NCBI GenBank assembly: GCA_005879315.1
Contig: VBLC01000072.1
Location: forward strand, 1-43,268
Reading direction: 5' to 3'
Length of the DNA stretch: 43,268 bases
DNA from: Deltaproteobacteria bacterium
GTDB lineage: Bacteria; Myxococcota; Myxococcia; Myxococcales; 40CM-4-68-19
Part shown: positions 8,405-16,712 of the stretch, piece by piece
Numbering within the stretch: position 1 is the stretch's first letter
How the letters are laid out: every line of letters begins with the position of its first letter
The notes under the pieces: model-generated
What the model saw: the letters and a program-made list of their open reading frames with translations, nothing else
Database searches by the model: none
What the model was told of the DNA's origin: nothing
Position numbers and translations under genes: made by a program

Positions 8405-10339
8405 CGCCCTCGGCCTGCGCTTGCCTTGCATCTGCGGCGCCTCCTCGCTGAACCCCACCTTGTGCTGACGCAGCCACAGCTCCAGCACCCAGAGCGCGAA
8501 CAGCTCTTCCTTGCGATCTGAAACGCCGTGCTTGTGATCGTCGAGCAGCCGCTCGAGCGGCTTTTGTCCGAAGCGGGCGCGCGCGAAAGCATCGCGGTCG
8601 AGCAGCGTCTCGCGCAACGGCTCATGGAGCTGGCCGCGGAACCAGCCGGAGACCGGCACGGTGAACCCGCGCTTGCCCGGCGCGGTGCACTCGGGCGGAA
8701 GGCGCTCGAAGGCGGCCTTGCGCAGGATCCACTTGCCGCTCCTGCCGCGCAGCTTGAGTCGCGTGGGCAGCCGCGCGCACCACTCGATCAGCCGGTGATC
8801 GAGGAAGGGCACGCGCAGCTCCACCGAGGTGGCCATGGTCATCTTGTCGGCCTTGACGAGCAGGTCGTCGGGCAGCCAGACGCGCCGATCCAGTTCCAGC
8901 ATCCGCTCCAGCGGCGGAAGACCCTCGGTCTCGGCCCAGTGCACTGCCAGCCGCTCGAGAAGGCGCGCGCTCACCTTGCGCGGAGCGACGAGGGAATCGC
9001 CGCGCAGGATGCTCTTCTCCTCGTCGACGAAAGCGCAGGAGACGCCGCGATAGCGCTCCTCGAGCGGCAGCGTCGACCAGTAGAGATACTTGCGCGCCTT
9101 GGGGCTGCTCGTCAGCCGCGACATCAGCGGCGCCGTCCTCTCCATCGCCCCGCCCGCCGCCGAGCGGAGCTGCTCGAGCATCAGCATGGTGCGGTAGATG
9201 GGATATCCGGCCAGCGCCTCGTCGGCGCCTTCGCCGGAGAGGACGACGACCACTTCCTCGCGAGCGCGCTTCGAGAGGTAATAGAGCGGCACGCAGGCCG
9301 CGTCGGCGACTGGCTCGTCCATGTACCAGACCAGCTGGGGCAAGAAGGCGTGGAAGTCGTCGGCGGTGACCAGCACTTCGCGATGCTCCGTGCCGAGGGC
9401 GCGCGCCACCCTCCGCGCCTGGTCCAGCTCGGAGGAGCCGTCCTCGGCGAGGTAGCCGACGGAGAAGCTCTTCACCCCGCCCTCGCCCGCCTCGCGCCGC
9501 AAGTCGAGCATGTGCGCCGCGATCGCGCTCGAGTCGAGGCCGCCGGAGAGGAAGACGCCGACCGGCACGTCGGCCATCAGCCGCGCCCGCGTCGCTTCCT
9601 TCAGCCGCTCCCAGAATTCCGCCGCGAGCTCCTCGTCGCTGCGCCGCGAAGGCTCCGGCGGAAAGACGGTGCGCCAGTAGCGGCGGATGCTCAGCCGGCC
9701 GTTCTCGTAGACGGCGAGGGACGCGGGCGGCAATTTCAGGATTTGCGCAAAAGCGGTGAGGCCAGCCGGGACGTAGCGGAGGCTGAGGTAGAGATCGAGC
9801 GCCTCCTCGTCGAGCTCGCGCGGCACCGCGGGGTCGCAGAGGAGCGACTTGATCTCGGAGGCGAAGACCAGCTTCTCCTTGCCGAGATGGTAGTAGACCG
9901 GCTTCTTGCCCAGCCGGTCGCGGGCGAACAGGAGCCGCCTGCGCTTCGAATCCCAGATGGCGAAGGCGAACATCCCCGAGAGCCGCTCGGGGAGAGCGTC
10001 GCCCCACTCCTCGTAGCCGTGCACCAGGACTTCGGTGTCGCAGCGGGAGCGGAAGAGGTGGCCCTTGGCGATCAGCTCCTCGCGCAGGACCAGGTGGTTG
10101 TAGATCTCGCCGTTGAAGGTGACGTGGACGGTGCCGTCCTCGTTCGCCATCGGCTGCGCGCCGTTGGCGGAGAGGTCGATGATCGAGAGGCGGCGGTGGC
10201 CGAGCGCGGCCGGGCCTTCGACGAAGAGGCCGCTGCCGTCAGGGCCGCGGTGGGCCATGACGTCGGTCATCCGCTTGAGCAGCGCCTGGTCGGCGGGCCG
10301 CGCGAGGTCGCGGTTCAGAAAGCCGCTGATGCCGCACAT
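7235..10339 (-). CDS. Asparagine synthetase B-like amidotransferase fused in frame to a glycosyltransferase
   Basis: A single open frame of 1034 codons runs from MCGISGF (10339) to the TGA at 7235. Residues 1 to about 635 are a complete class II glutamine amidotransferase/asparagine synthetase: nucleophile Cys2, HRGPDGSG near 30-37, FNGEIYN near 75-81, and the ATP pyrophosphatase loop SGGLDSS at 265-271. This part ends with the family's usual ...FALWVLELWLRQHKV. There is then no stop codon; about 15 linker residues lead into a GT4-type glycosyltransferase (about residues 646-1034). Separate amidotransferase and glycosyltransferase genes are normal in EPS loci, so the fusion is unusual. The amidotransferase probably aminates or amidates a sugar or uronic acid of the polymer rather than making free asparagine. 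The start overlaps the upstream GT4 gene by 25 bp. A lost stop or an assembly error cannot be excluded from sequence alone. Confidence 0.88.
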   Translation of the reverse strand: MCGISGFLNRDLARPADQALLKRMTDVMAHRGPDGSGLFVEGPAALGHRRLSIIDLSANGAQPMANEDGTVHVTFNGEIYNHLVLREELIAKGHLFRSRCDTEVLVHGYEEWGDALPERLSGMFAFAIWDSKRRRLLFARDRLGKKPVYYHLGKEKLVFASEIKSLLCDPAVPRELDEEALDLYLSLRYVPAGLTAFAQILKLPPASLAVYENGRLSIRRYWRTVFPPEPSRRSDEELAAEFWERLKEATRARLMADVPVGVFLSGGLDSSAIAAHMLDLRREAGEGGVKSFSVGYLAEDGSSELDQARRVARALGTEHREVLVTADDFHAFLPQLVWYMDEPVADAACVPLYYLSKRAREEVVVVLSGEGADEALAGYPIYRTMLMLEQLRSAAGGAMERTAPLMSRLTSSPKARKYLYWSTLPLEERYRGVSCAFVDEEKSILRGDSLVAPRKVSARLLERLAVHWAETEGLPPLERMLELDRRVWLPDDLLVKADKMTMATSVELRVPFLDHRLIEWCARLPTRLKLRGRSGKWILRKAAFERLPPECTAPGKRGFTVPVSGWFRGQLHEPLRETLLDRDAFARARFGQKPLERLLDDHKHGVSDRKEELFALWVLELWLRQHKVGFSEEAPQMQGKRRPRAMSGGLKGRDIVCFSNDWDGDPLSKMHIMKILARDNRVLWVNSIGNRRPRVNVRDFRRMASKVTLALRGIRERHPNIWVLTPLAIPYYGSELVRTANGALLKAQIERAMDQLDFKDVVSWSFLPSSAPVAGTLGESLVVYHCVDEFSAFSDAPGQDIRELERRLLLRSDVVLCSSEKLRDDKARLNANAYLVQHGVDLDHFAQAFDPQTEVPDDLKGAPGPIIGFWGLIADWVDLQLVRHVADAFSGGTVALVGNATTDLKPLQGANNIRLLGRKPYADLPRYAKAFDVALMPFKMNELTLASNPLKVREYLAAGLPVVSTAIPEVERLGVCRIGKDAGEIVREIAAAITAGAGPSEVRAAQVRGEGWEARVEEMEEIVVSALSAQEKAA

Positions 10340-11352
10340 GGCGCCATCTCCTCTGCGGAAAGGCCGTAAAGCGCGAGCAGGCGGTGGAGCGGATCGGCGC
10401 TCGCCGCGATCTGCGTCCGAGCCGGCTGCTCGGCTGCCTCGAGCAGGCCGCGGGCCAGCGCCTTTGCATCGCCCGGCGCGACCAGCCGCGCCTCGGGAGG
10501 ACGATGGCCGACGCTGGTCGCCACCACCTGCCGGCCGAGCGCGAGCGCCTCGCGCACGCTGACCGAGTCGCCGTCGACCAGCGTGGGGCGGACGAAGACG
10601 TCGCAGGAGGCGATCAGCGCCAGCGCAGTCGGGCGGTGCAGCTCGCCGAATCCTTCGACGCCGTCGGCCTGCACCGATTCGGTTCCGACTCCGTAGACGA
10701 CCAGACGCGCCTCGGGAAGCTGCGCGCGCACCAGCGCAAAGGCGCTGAGCAGCACCTCCTTGCCGTAGAGCTGCGGCGGGGCGAGCATGGCGCAGAAGAG
10801 GGGCTTCGCCCGCGCGCGAATGTCCACCAGCCGCGCCGGAGGCGGTCCCGGCTGCAGGAACTTGTGCGAGAAGGCGGGCAGCACCTCGATGCGCGCCCGA
10901 TCGACGCCGCAAGCGAGCAGCGAATCGCGGATCTGCCCGCTGACGGCGATGACCGTGCCGTAACGCTCGACAGAGGCGCGCGCGGCGGCTCGCCGCAGCG
11001 GAGACTTCGACAGCCAGGGCGAGCACATCCCCGAGTGGATGGTGACGAGCGGCGGCAGAGAGCCGATCTGCGCGGCAGCGGCGCAGAAGAAGGCCAGCGC
11101 CCACGACTTGGGGTTCGCGCCGCTGGTGTGCAGGTGGACGCGAAATCCTCGCGCCGCGTACGCGGCGAGCAGCGCGGCGAATCGCAGCCCGCTTCCGGCC
11201 GGCAAGACTCCGTCGGCGGGCAGCTGTCCCTTGCCGATGTCGAGCACGACGCACTCGCCGCCGTGCGCGCGCACGGCGCGGAAGACCTCCTCGACGTGCG
11301 TGGCCACGCCGCCGTTGGGCGGCGGGAAGTCCCCTACCAGGACCACCTTCAT
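10315..11352 (-). CDS. GT4-family glycosyltransferase
   Basis: The protein has 345 residues. It opens MKVVLVGDFPPPNGGVATHVEEV, the classic GT4 N-terminus with a glycine-rich acceptor-side loop. The C-terminal half has PEARLVVYGVG, then IASCDVFVRPTLVDGDSVSVREALALGRQVVAT, the donor-nucleotide E-x7-E-like region. I chose the ATG at 11352; an ATG eight codons upstream (11376) is possible, and neither has a convincing ribosome site. The 3' end overlaps the amidotransferase start by 25 bp, and the upstream GT4 gene ends about 28 bp before, so all are co-transcribed. It adds a sugar from a nucleotide-sugar donor onto the lipid-linked EPS precursor at the inner membrane; linkage is unknown. Confidence 0.88.
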   Translation of the reverse strand: MKVVLVGDFPPPNGGVATHVEEVFRAVRAHGGECVVLDIGKGQLPADGVLPAGSGLRFAALLAAYAARGFRVHLHTSGANPKSWALAFFCAAAAQIGSLPPLVTIHSGMCSPWLSKSPLRRAAARASVERYGTVIAVSGQIRDSLLACGVDRARIEVLPAFSHKFLQPGPPPARLVDIRARAKPLFCAMLAPPQLYGKEVLLSAFALVRAQLPEARLVVYGVGTESVQADGVEGFGELHRPTALALIASCDVFVRPTLVDGDSVSVREALALGRQVVATSVGHRPPEARLVAPGDAKALARGLLEAAEQPARTQIAASADPLHRLLALYGLSAEEMAPCAASAAF

Positions 11353-11380
11353 CGGTGCGCGGCCGGAGGGAGACATGATG

Positions 11381-12412
11381 CTAGGCGCGCTGCAAACCTC
11401 GCCCTGTCTCCGGCAGGTAGATGCCCGTCGGCCGGTGCAGCGTCACCGGTCCGATGGCCGCGTAGCAGCGAGCCAGCTCCTGGGCCATGGCGCGGGGCGA
11501 GGCCAGCTCCAACGCTGCCTGGCGGGCATTCAAGCCGACCGCCCTCGCCGCTTCGGGATCGTCGACCACCTGCGCCAGCCGGGCCGCGAGCGCAGCCGGG
11601 GCGCGCGGCGGCACCAGCCAGCCGGTGCGGCCCTCGCGAATCCAGCCTGGGTGCGAACCGATGGCGGTGGCGATCACCGGCGCGCCCACCGCCAGCGCCT
11701 CTGGCACCGGGTCGGGCAGATTTCCCGAGCGGCTGGGCGCAACCACCGCGGCGGCGCGCGCGAAGACGGACGGGAGCTGTTCGATGAGCACGCCGTGCAC
11801 GACCGCGCGCGAGAGCATGCTGGCCTGATCGGCCTGGGCACGCAGCTTGCGCGCCTCGCAGCCGTCGCCGGCGACGAGCAGCTTCAGCCGCGGCCGCGTG
11901 CGCGCCAGGGAGAGGAAGGCGAGCAGGAGATCCTGGTGACCGCGGTCGGGCCCGTCGCAAGGCGAGGCGCAGACGACCCAGCGGATGGCGGGGTCGAGCA
12001 TGGGCGGAAAGACGGCCGCTGCCTGCAGGTCCTTCTTCACGTCGAGCAGGCTGCGCAAGACGCAGGTGCTGGAAGGCGGCGCGCCGAGAGCGACCAGCGC
12101 CTCGCGGACCGAGGAGCCGCCGCAGAGGGTGCGCGCGGCCATGCGGGAAGCGTGCGCGGTCAGCGCGCCCACGTCGTTGCGCGAGGCCTGGACGAGGAGC
12201 GGCACGCCGAGGAGTCGCGCGACGATTCCGGCCTTGAGGTGGCCGGTGCGGGCGTGCACCACCGCGGGCTTCATCGCGTGCAGCGCGCGGGCAAGGCCGA
12301 AGACCGAGTCGCCCTTCACGCCCTCGAGGCGATAGCCGTACTCGCGAAGCGCTTCCGAAACGTTGCGGTCCGGTTCGCCGACATACGCGACGCGCCGCAC
12401 TGGATTTCGCAT
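11381..12412 (-). CDS. GT4-family glycosyltransferase
   Basis: The protein has 343 residues. The frame is open far upstream, but that region translates the hairpin repeat at 12534-12696 into Thr/Ser-Pro low complexity. The ATG at 12412 is preceded by a strong ribosome site (GGGGAGGGG, about 7 bases away) and begins a normal GT4 fold: MRNPVRRVAYVGEPDRN. Recognisable parts are VVHARTGHLKAGIVARLLGVP, a second-domain start IRWVVCASPCDGPDRGHQDLLLAF, LLVAGDGCEARKL and the donor site VVAPSRSGNLPDPVPEALAVGAPVIAT. Its product sits in the inner-membrane EPS assembly line. It is the first gene after the 335-bp non-coding gap in the operon, so transcription may be attenuated or restarted there. Confidence 0.88.
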   Translation of the reverse strand: MRNPVRRVAYVGEPDRNVSEALREYGYRLEGVKGDSVFGLARALHAMKPAVVHARTGHLKAGIVARLLGVPLLVQASRNDVGALTAHASRMAARTLCGGSSVREALVALGAPPSSTCVLRSLLDVKKDLQAAAVFPPMLDPAIRWVVCASPCDGPDRGHQDLLLAFLSLARTRPRLKLLVAGDGCEARKLRAQADQASMLSRAVVHGVLIEQLPSVFARAAAVVAPSRSGNLPDPVPEALAVGAPVIATAIGSHPGWIREGRTGWLVPPRAPAALAARLAQVVDDPEAARAVGLNARQAALELASPRAMAQELARCYAAIGPVTLHRPTGIYLPETGRGLQRA

Positions 12413-12533
12413 GCCCGTCCCCTCCCCCCGCGGATACACGAGAGAGAGGAAGGTGAGTCGTCGAGAGGACAGCGGCAAGGTCCCCGTCTCGGTGAGAGGG
12501 ACCAGGAGGTTCAGCATCGAACGGACCGGTCGG

Positions 12534-12696
12534 GGCGTTGAGGTTGACGTGGACGTGATCGTTGAGGTGGACGGCGACGGCGACGGCGACGTGGCCGTGA
12601 GCGGGCCCGCCCAGTGTGTGCGATTCATCGTCGCCCACGGCCACGTTCACGTCGCCGTCGCCGTCAACCCTCACGTCAACGTGAACGTCAACGCCC
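12534..12696. repeat. Long imperfect hairpin made of 6-bp-periodic repeats, locus C
   Basis: The 335 bp between two minus-strand genes (12413-12747) holds no gene. Its left arm (12537-12602) is a run of hexamers such as GTTGAC, GTGGAC, three consecutive GGCGAC, GTGGCC. The right arm (about 12629-12696) carries the complementary series GTCGCC, GTCAAC, CCTCAC, GTGAAC. The arms pair over roughly 65 bp with a few mismatches and one 5-6 base gap, around a loop of about 25 bases. This would make a very large RNA or DNA hairpin inside the EPS operon, between the flippase gene and the glycosyltransferase genes. A role as partial terminator, processing site or mobile repeat is inference. Confidence 0.8.
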
Positions 12697-12747
12697 AGGC
12701 CAACGCGCTAACTGATGAGCATTGGGGCTAAGAGGTCCCAACCGGGT

Positions 12748-14214
12748 TCAGCCCGCCATTGGCGCCGGAGCGCCCAGCAGCGCGCGGCGCACCCTCTGCA
12801 GGCCGCCGCCTTCGCCGGGCGCGAGCGCCAGCGCGGTCAGATAGACGACAGCGTACGCCGCGCCGGCGAGACAGAGCGCCGCAAAGGGTCGGGGCGATTC
12901 TGCAGCCCAGCGCGAGACGACCAGCGCCGGAACCGACGCCACCAGCGACGCCGTGGCGAGCAGCGAGAGCTGGCCCCAAGGCAGGATCCCGCGCCAGCTC
13001 GTCCCCAGCTCGCGGCGCACCCGCTCGAGCATGACGATCCGGACGGCGGCCTCGGCCAGCGTATGGCCGCCGATCGCGCCGGTCATCCCGAAGAGCCGCA
13101 GCCCGATCAGCACGGAGGGCACGGTGACCACGAGCCGCACCAGGAAGATGTGGAAGAGATACTTGGTCCGCCCCAGCGCGCGCAGCGTGCCGTCGAGCGG
13201 CAGCGCCGACAGCGGCGTGAGCAGGATGGCGACGCGGAAGATGGGCACGCTCGCGTCGTACGTATGCGTGAAGAGCGCGGGCACGAAGAGCGCGGCGGCC
13301 GCGACCATCCCCGCGGTGAAGGGAAAGAAGAGCGCGGCCAGCCGCAGATTGGCATCGTGAAAGAGCTGCACGCCCTGGGCGCGCCCGCCCGGCTCGGCCA
13401 GCTTCACTTGCAGCACGTCGCTGATGGGCAGGTAGAGCAAGTTCACGATCGGCACCTGGAAGCAGCCCTGCGCGTAGATGGCGAATGCCGCCGCGTCCAC
13501 CGCGGAGCCGACGGCCCACTGGTGGAAAGTCCGCTGGGGAATGTCGAGCAGCACCGCCCCCCCGAAGGGCAACGCGTAGGCGATCTGCTCGCGCAGGAGG
13601 GCGAAATCGAAGCTCGGCCCGCCGTTGCGCAGGACCATCACCGCCTGGAGCACCATGCGCAGCGCGCCGTGCAGCACGTAGGCCCAGAAAAATCCGTGCA
13701 GCCCCCAGCCGAGGAGCAGCGGAACCACGCTCGCCGCCACCCGCACGGCATCGGAGAGGAAGATCACCCACGCGGCCGCGCCCACCTTCCCCTCGGCGGT
13801 GAGCTGCACCTCGATCGGCGAAGTGGCGATCATGGTGAAAGCGATCAGCGCCATCGGCAGCGCGAACGTCGCCAGGTCGGGATTGCCGAACTGCCGCGCG
13901 ATGGCGAATCGCGCCATCCAGAGCCCGGCGCCGCAGAGCGCGCCCAGCATCGACACCGAGGCGACCGACTGTGTGAGCCACGCCTGCGCCCGCCCGTCCC
14001 TGCGCGGCACGAAGTAGTAGAGGCTTCCCGACATTCCCAGCTGGAGCATGAAATAGCCGGTGGTGACCACCAGCCAGACCTGTTTGTAGGTGCCGAACTC
14101 GGTCTGCGGCAGAAGGCGCGTGAGGACGAGCGGCAGGGCGAAGCCCAGCACCGTCGCTCCCGCTCGGCCCAGCAAGAGCGGGCCGGCCTGCTTGAGGATT
14201 CCCAACTGCGCCAT
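12748..14214 (-). CDS. Wzx-type oligosaccharide flippase (MOP superfamily)
   Basis: The protein has 488 residues and about a dozen hydrophobic segments over its whole length, matching MATE/Wzx polysaccharide transporters. It begins MAQLGILKQAGPLLLGRAGATVLGFALPLVLTRLL, the typical first transmembrane helices, followed by the charged QTEFGTYKQVWLV loop frequent in Wzx proteins. The family moves undecaprenyl-linked repeat units across the inner membrane. The ATG at 14214 lies two bases after the TAG of the deacetylase gene, indicating translational coupling. A Wzx normally works with a Wzy polymerase; none is visible in the window. After this gene comes the 335-bp hairpin region, so this flippase is the last gene of the first half of the operon. 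Confidence 0.88.
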   Translation of the reverse strand: MAQLGILKQAGPLLLGRAGATVLGFALPLVLTRLLPQTEFGTYKQVWLVVTTGYFMLQLGMSGSLYYFVPRRDGRAQAWLTQSVASVSMLGALCGAGLWMARFAIARQFGNPDLATFALPMALIAFTMIATSPIEVQLTAEGKVGAAAWVIFLSDAVRVAASVVPLLLGWGLHGFFWAYVLHGALRMVLQAVMVLRNGGPSFDFALLREQIAYALPFGGAVLLDIPQRTFHQWAVGSAVDAAAFAIYAQGCFQVPIVNLLYLPISDVLQVKLAEPGGRAQGVQLFHDANLRLAALFFPFTAGMVAAAALFVPALFTHTYDASVPIFRVAILLTPLSALPLDGTLRALGRTKYLFHIFLVRLVVTVPSVLIGLRLFGMTGAIGGHTLAEAAVRIVMLERVRRELGTSWRGILPWGQLSLLATASLVASVPALVVSRWAAESPRPFAALCLAGAAYAVVYLTALALAPGEGGGLQRVRRALLGAPAPMAG

Positions 14215-14216
14215 CG

Positions 14217-15392
14217 CTATCCGTGCGCGGAGAGGCGCTCCTCCGCCCCGCCCTCCGGCTCGTCGAAGCGGGTGGGCCGCGCGCCGATGACCGGCTCCTG
14301 CATCGAGAGCATCATCAGCGTGTCCTCGAACTGGCACGCGGTCAGCGCCTTGGAGTAAGCGCCCAGGACTCCCGTCGAGGACCGCTCCCAGAGCACCTTT
14401 CGCTTGAGCGCGAAGGGATCGGCCCCGGGCACGTTCGGCATGTCCTCGGTGGTGACGGCGCTGATGAAGCCCTCGGACTTGAGCGCCTCCACCACCCCGG
14501 CGCTGTAGTAGCCGTTGCAGTAGGCGAAGTGGCGGACGGGCTTCTTCACATTCTTCTCGATGGCGGCCCGGCACTGCGCCACCTCGCGCCGCGCCTCGGC
14601 GATGGGCTGCAGCGTGAGCACGGTGTGGTCGGCCGTGTGGCCGCCGGTGGCGACGCCGTGCGCGTCCATCTCGCGGAGCATGTCCCAGCTCATCGGGAGC
14701 TGGCCATCCGGCACGCGGACGTCGGTGAGGCCGAGCCGATCCTCGAGCTGCTCGGCGAGGCGCAGGAGCGCGGGCGTCGGGCGTCGCGAGATGAGCCGTT
14801 CGAGCGCGAGGTACGCGCTGGAGCCGCCGTCGAAAGCGTCGACCAGCCAGCGCTCGCCCTCGCCGCCCACGCCAACCCCCATGGGCGGAATCCCCCGCTG
14901 GACCATCTTGGAGAGCGCGAGATAGAGCCGGTCGTGGCCCAGCCGCCGGTCGGTGCCGATCAGCGACGAGGGCACGTAGACGATCCCCGGCAGCCGCATC
15001 TCCCGCAGGACGGGAAAGGCCTTGGTGTACACGTCGCGGTAGCCGTCGTCGAAGGTGATCACCGCCACGTCGCGCGCCGCCCGCCGGGTGCCGTCGAGCA
15101 CGCAGAGGGCATCGTCGATCGAGACGACGTCGTGGCTTTCCTGGAGGACTTCGAGATGGCGGCGGAAGGTCTTCTGCTCGATGTTCAGCGTCGGCAGGCC
15201 GTGCTTCGCTTCCTCGGCGAAATCGCCCACCACGCGGTGGTAGCTGAGGATGAGCACGCGCCGTCCGCCCACCGCCCGTCGCTGGATGGCCGAGAGCAAT
15301 TCGCGCGCGCCCGAATAGTGCAGCGCCAGCGCCGCCGCGCCTTTCAAGGTGCGCCGCGCCAGTTGCACCGCCGCGCTTTTCAGCCCGTCCAT
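14217..15392 (-). CDS. Polysaccharide deacetylase (NodB domain)
   Basis: The protein has 391 residues. NodB-type enzymes (carbohydrate esterase 4) remove N-acetyl groups from amino-sugar polymers using a metal held by Asp-His-His. The first motif TFDDGYRD is at residues 113-120, with the catalytic and metal-binding aspartates, and the HxxxH metal motif appears in GGHTADHTVL around 255-260. A second-half strand HFAYCNGYYSAGVVEAL matches the family's FRPPyG-like region only loosely. There is no obvious signal peptide, although the N-terminus is amphipathic (LARRTLKGAAALALHY). XrtA-type EPS loci carry such a deacetylase. It is preceded by a good ribosome site (GGGAGGGTGAG) and couples tightly to the flippase gene. 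It probably modifies the polymer or its lipid-linked precursor. Confidence 0.9.
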   Translation of the reverse strand: MDGLKSAAVQLARRTLKGAAALALHYSGARELLSAIQRRAVGGRRVLILSYHRVVGDFAEEAKHGLPTLNIEQKTFRRHLEVLQESHDVVSIDDALCVLDGTRRAARDVAVITFDDGYRDVYTKAFPVLREMRLPGIVYVPSSLIGTDRRLGHDRLYLALSKMVQRGIPPMGVGVGGEGERWLVDAFDGGSSAYLALERLISRRPTPALLRLAEQLEDRLGLTDVRVPDGQLPMSWDMLREMDAHGVATGGHTADHTVLTLQPIAEARREVAQCRAAIEKNVKKPVRHFAYCNGYYSAGVVEALKSEGFISAVTTEDMPNVPGADPFALKRKVLWERSSTGVLGAYSKALTACQFEDTLMMLSMQEPVIGARPTRFDEPEGGAEERLSAHG

Positions 15393-15434
15393 CTCACCCT
15401 CCCGCGCCCAATCTGTGCATTCCTGGGCAACGGA

Positions 15435-16712
15435 TCACTCCTGCAAGATTCTCAACGCTGCCGACAGCCGGGATTCCCCCTCGGGCAGCGGCGCCTTGAT
15501 CACGCGCCGCGCCTTGCGCATCGCATTGATCGCGCGCTGCGGCAGCGCCGCCTTGAGGGTCTCACGGGCGAAGACGGCCGCCCGCTGCGCCGCCCTCGCC
15601 GCCTGGCCGCGCCGGCCGCGCCAGAGACGGATCTGGATGGTCCAGCGCTCGCCGCGCGCCCATTCGCCCTTGTAGCCCTCGTCGCCGCGGAGGAAATCGA
15701 ATTCCTGCAGGCCCTCGGCGAAGGCGTCCGAGACCGTGCGCGCGAGGAGCACCAGGCCCACCGACTTCGAGGCCCAGCCAGGATCGTAGCCGGACTGGTA
15801 ATAGATGAACTTTCCCCGATGGACGACGCCGTAGACGGAGGCGACCGGCCGGCGGGCGGCGAAGAGCGTGTACATCCGCAGCCAGCCGCGGCCGGCGAGA
15901 AGGCGCGTCACGGAGCGGTGGAAGGCTTCGTGCCGGTCGTCGGCGAGACCGTCGGAGCCGCCCTCGGCGGCCCAGCGCGCGCGATGCAGGGCAAGGAAGC
16001 GCTCGGTCGAAGCCTTTGCCTCCTCCTCGGTGCGGGCGCATTCGATGGACACGCCGGGCTGTCGGAAGAGCCACTTCTCGCGCCGGCGCAGGTTCTCCCT
16101 GCGGCTCAGGCCGCCGAGGTACTCCTGATAGTTGCCGGTCAAGGGAATGTGCGGGCAGACGTAGCGCACGCGGCCGTCGCGGATGACGTTGCGCGCGTCT
16201 CCGCCCAGGCCGGCCTGGCCGGAGAGGATCGATCGCGAGGAGGGAAACCGCTGCGCCAGCTGCAGCGCGGTCGGGCTCTCGCGCCAGAGGCCGTCGAGAT
16301 CGCACACGTCCCAGGGCAATTCCCCAAGCTCTCTCAGGCAGGCCTCGAGGACCTCGCGCTCGCGGCCCGGAGCGGCGAGCAGGTCGAGATAATCGCAGCC
16401 GGTCGCGCCGTCGCCGACGAAGGCGATGCGCTCCACCTCGACGCCGCCCAGCCGCTCGCGCTGGGAAAAGAGCGGCCAGAGGCCGATGAGCTTCTCCCTC
16501 TCGCGCACGCAGATGACCCGCAGCTCGCGCTCCTGGCCGAAGAGGCGCCACCAGGGGTCGAGCCAGTCCGGCGCAAGGAAGAGACAGCCGGCGCGAGCGC
16601 TCTCGTTCAGCTCCTGCCACTGCGGGCGCAGCCGCGAGAGCTCCGCCGGATCGCGGAGGACGGAAACGGCGAGCGTCGCGGGCCCGGTCATCTGGACTGC
16701 CGCCTCCGTCAT
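15435..16712 (-). CDS. CelD/FemAB-like GNAT acyltransferase (EPS-associated), copy 1
   Basis: The protein has 425 residues. It belongs to the GNAT-like acyltransferase group (Acetyltransf_6, BcsL/CelD or FemAB-like) often found in EPS clusters. Visible family marks are SARAGCLFLAPDWLDPWWRLFG near the N-terminus, SRRENLRRREKWLFRQPG in the middle, and the C-terminal block RMYTLFAARRPVASVYGVVHRGKFIYYQSGYDPGWA followed by LQEFDFLRGDEGYKGEWA. It should transfer an acyl group from an acyl donor to an amino sugar or polymer amine; the actual donor is unknown. Its ATG overlaps the TGA of the DegT-type gene by four bases (ATGA). With the paralogue at 17910-19049 it brackets that aminotransferase, suggesting amination followed by N-acylation of one sugar. 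Confidence 0.85.
   Translation of the reverse strand: MTEAAVQMTGPATLAVSVLRDPAELSRLRPQWQELNESARAGCLFLAPDWLDPWWRLFGQERELRVICVREREKLIGLWPLFSQRERLGGVEVERIAFVGDGATGCDYLDLLAAPGREREVLEACLRELGELPWDVCDLDGLWRESPTALQLAQRFPSSRSILSGQAGLGGDARNVIRDGRVRYVCPHIPLTGNYQEYLGGLSRRENLRRREKWLFRQPGVSIECARTEEEAKASTERFLALHRARWAAEGGSDGLADDRHEAFHRSVTRLLAGRGWLRMYTLFAARRPVASVYGVVHRGKFIYYQSGYDPGWASKSVGLVLLARTVSDAFAEGLQEFDFLRGDEGYKGEWARGERWTIQIRLWRGRRGQAARAAQRAAVFARETLKAALPQRAINAMRKARRVIKAPLPEGESRLSAALRILQE

Noticed and set aside
10340-11254. Upstream extension of the amidotransferase frame
   Set aside because: The extra 305 codons are Arg-rich shadow of the GT4 gene; MCGISGF with catalytic Cys2 fixes the start at 10339.
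12413-12674. Reading frames across the locus C hairpin (Asp/Val or Ser/Thr-Pro repeats)
   Set aside because: Periodic low complexity arises from the 6-bp DNA repeat in every frame; no ribosome site or family.
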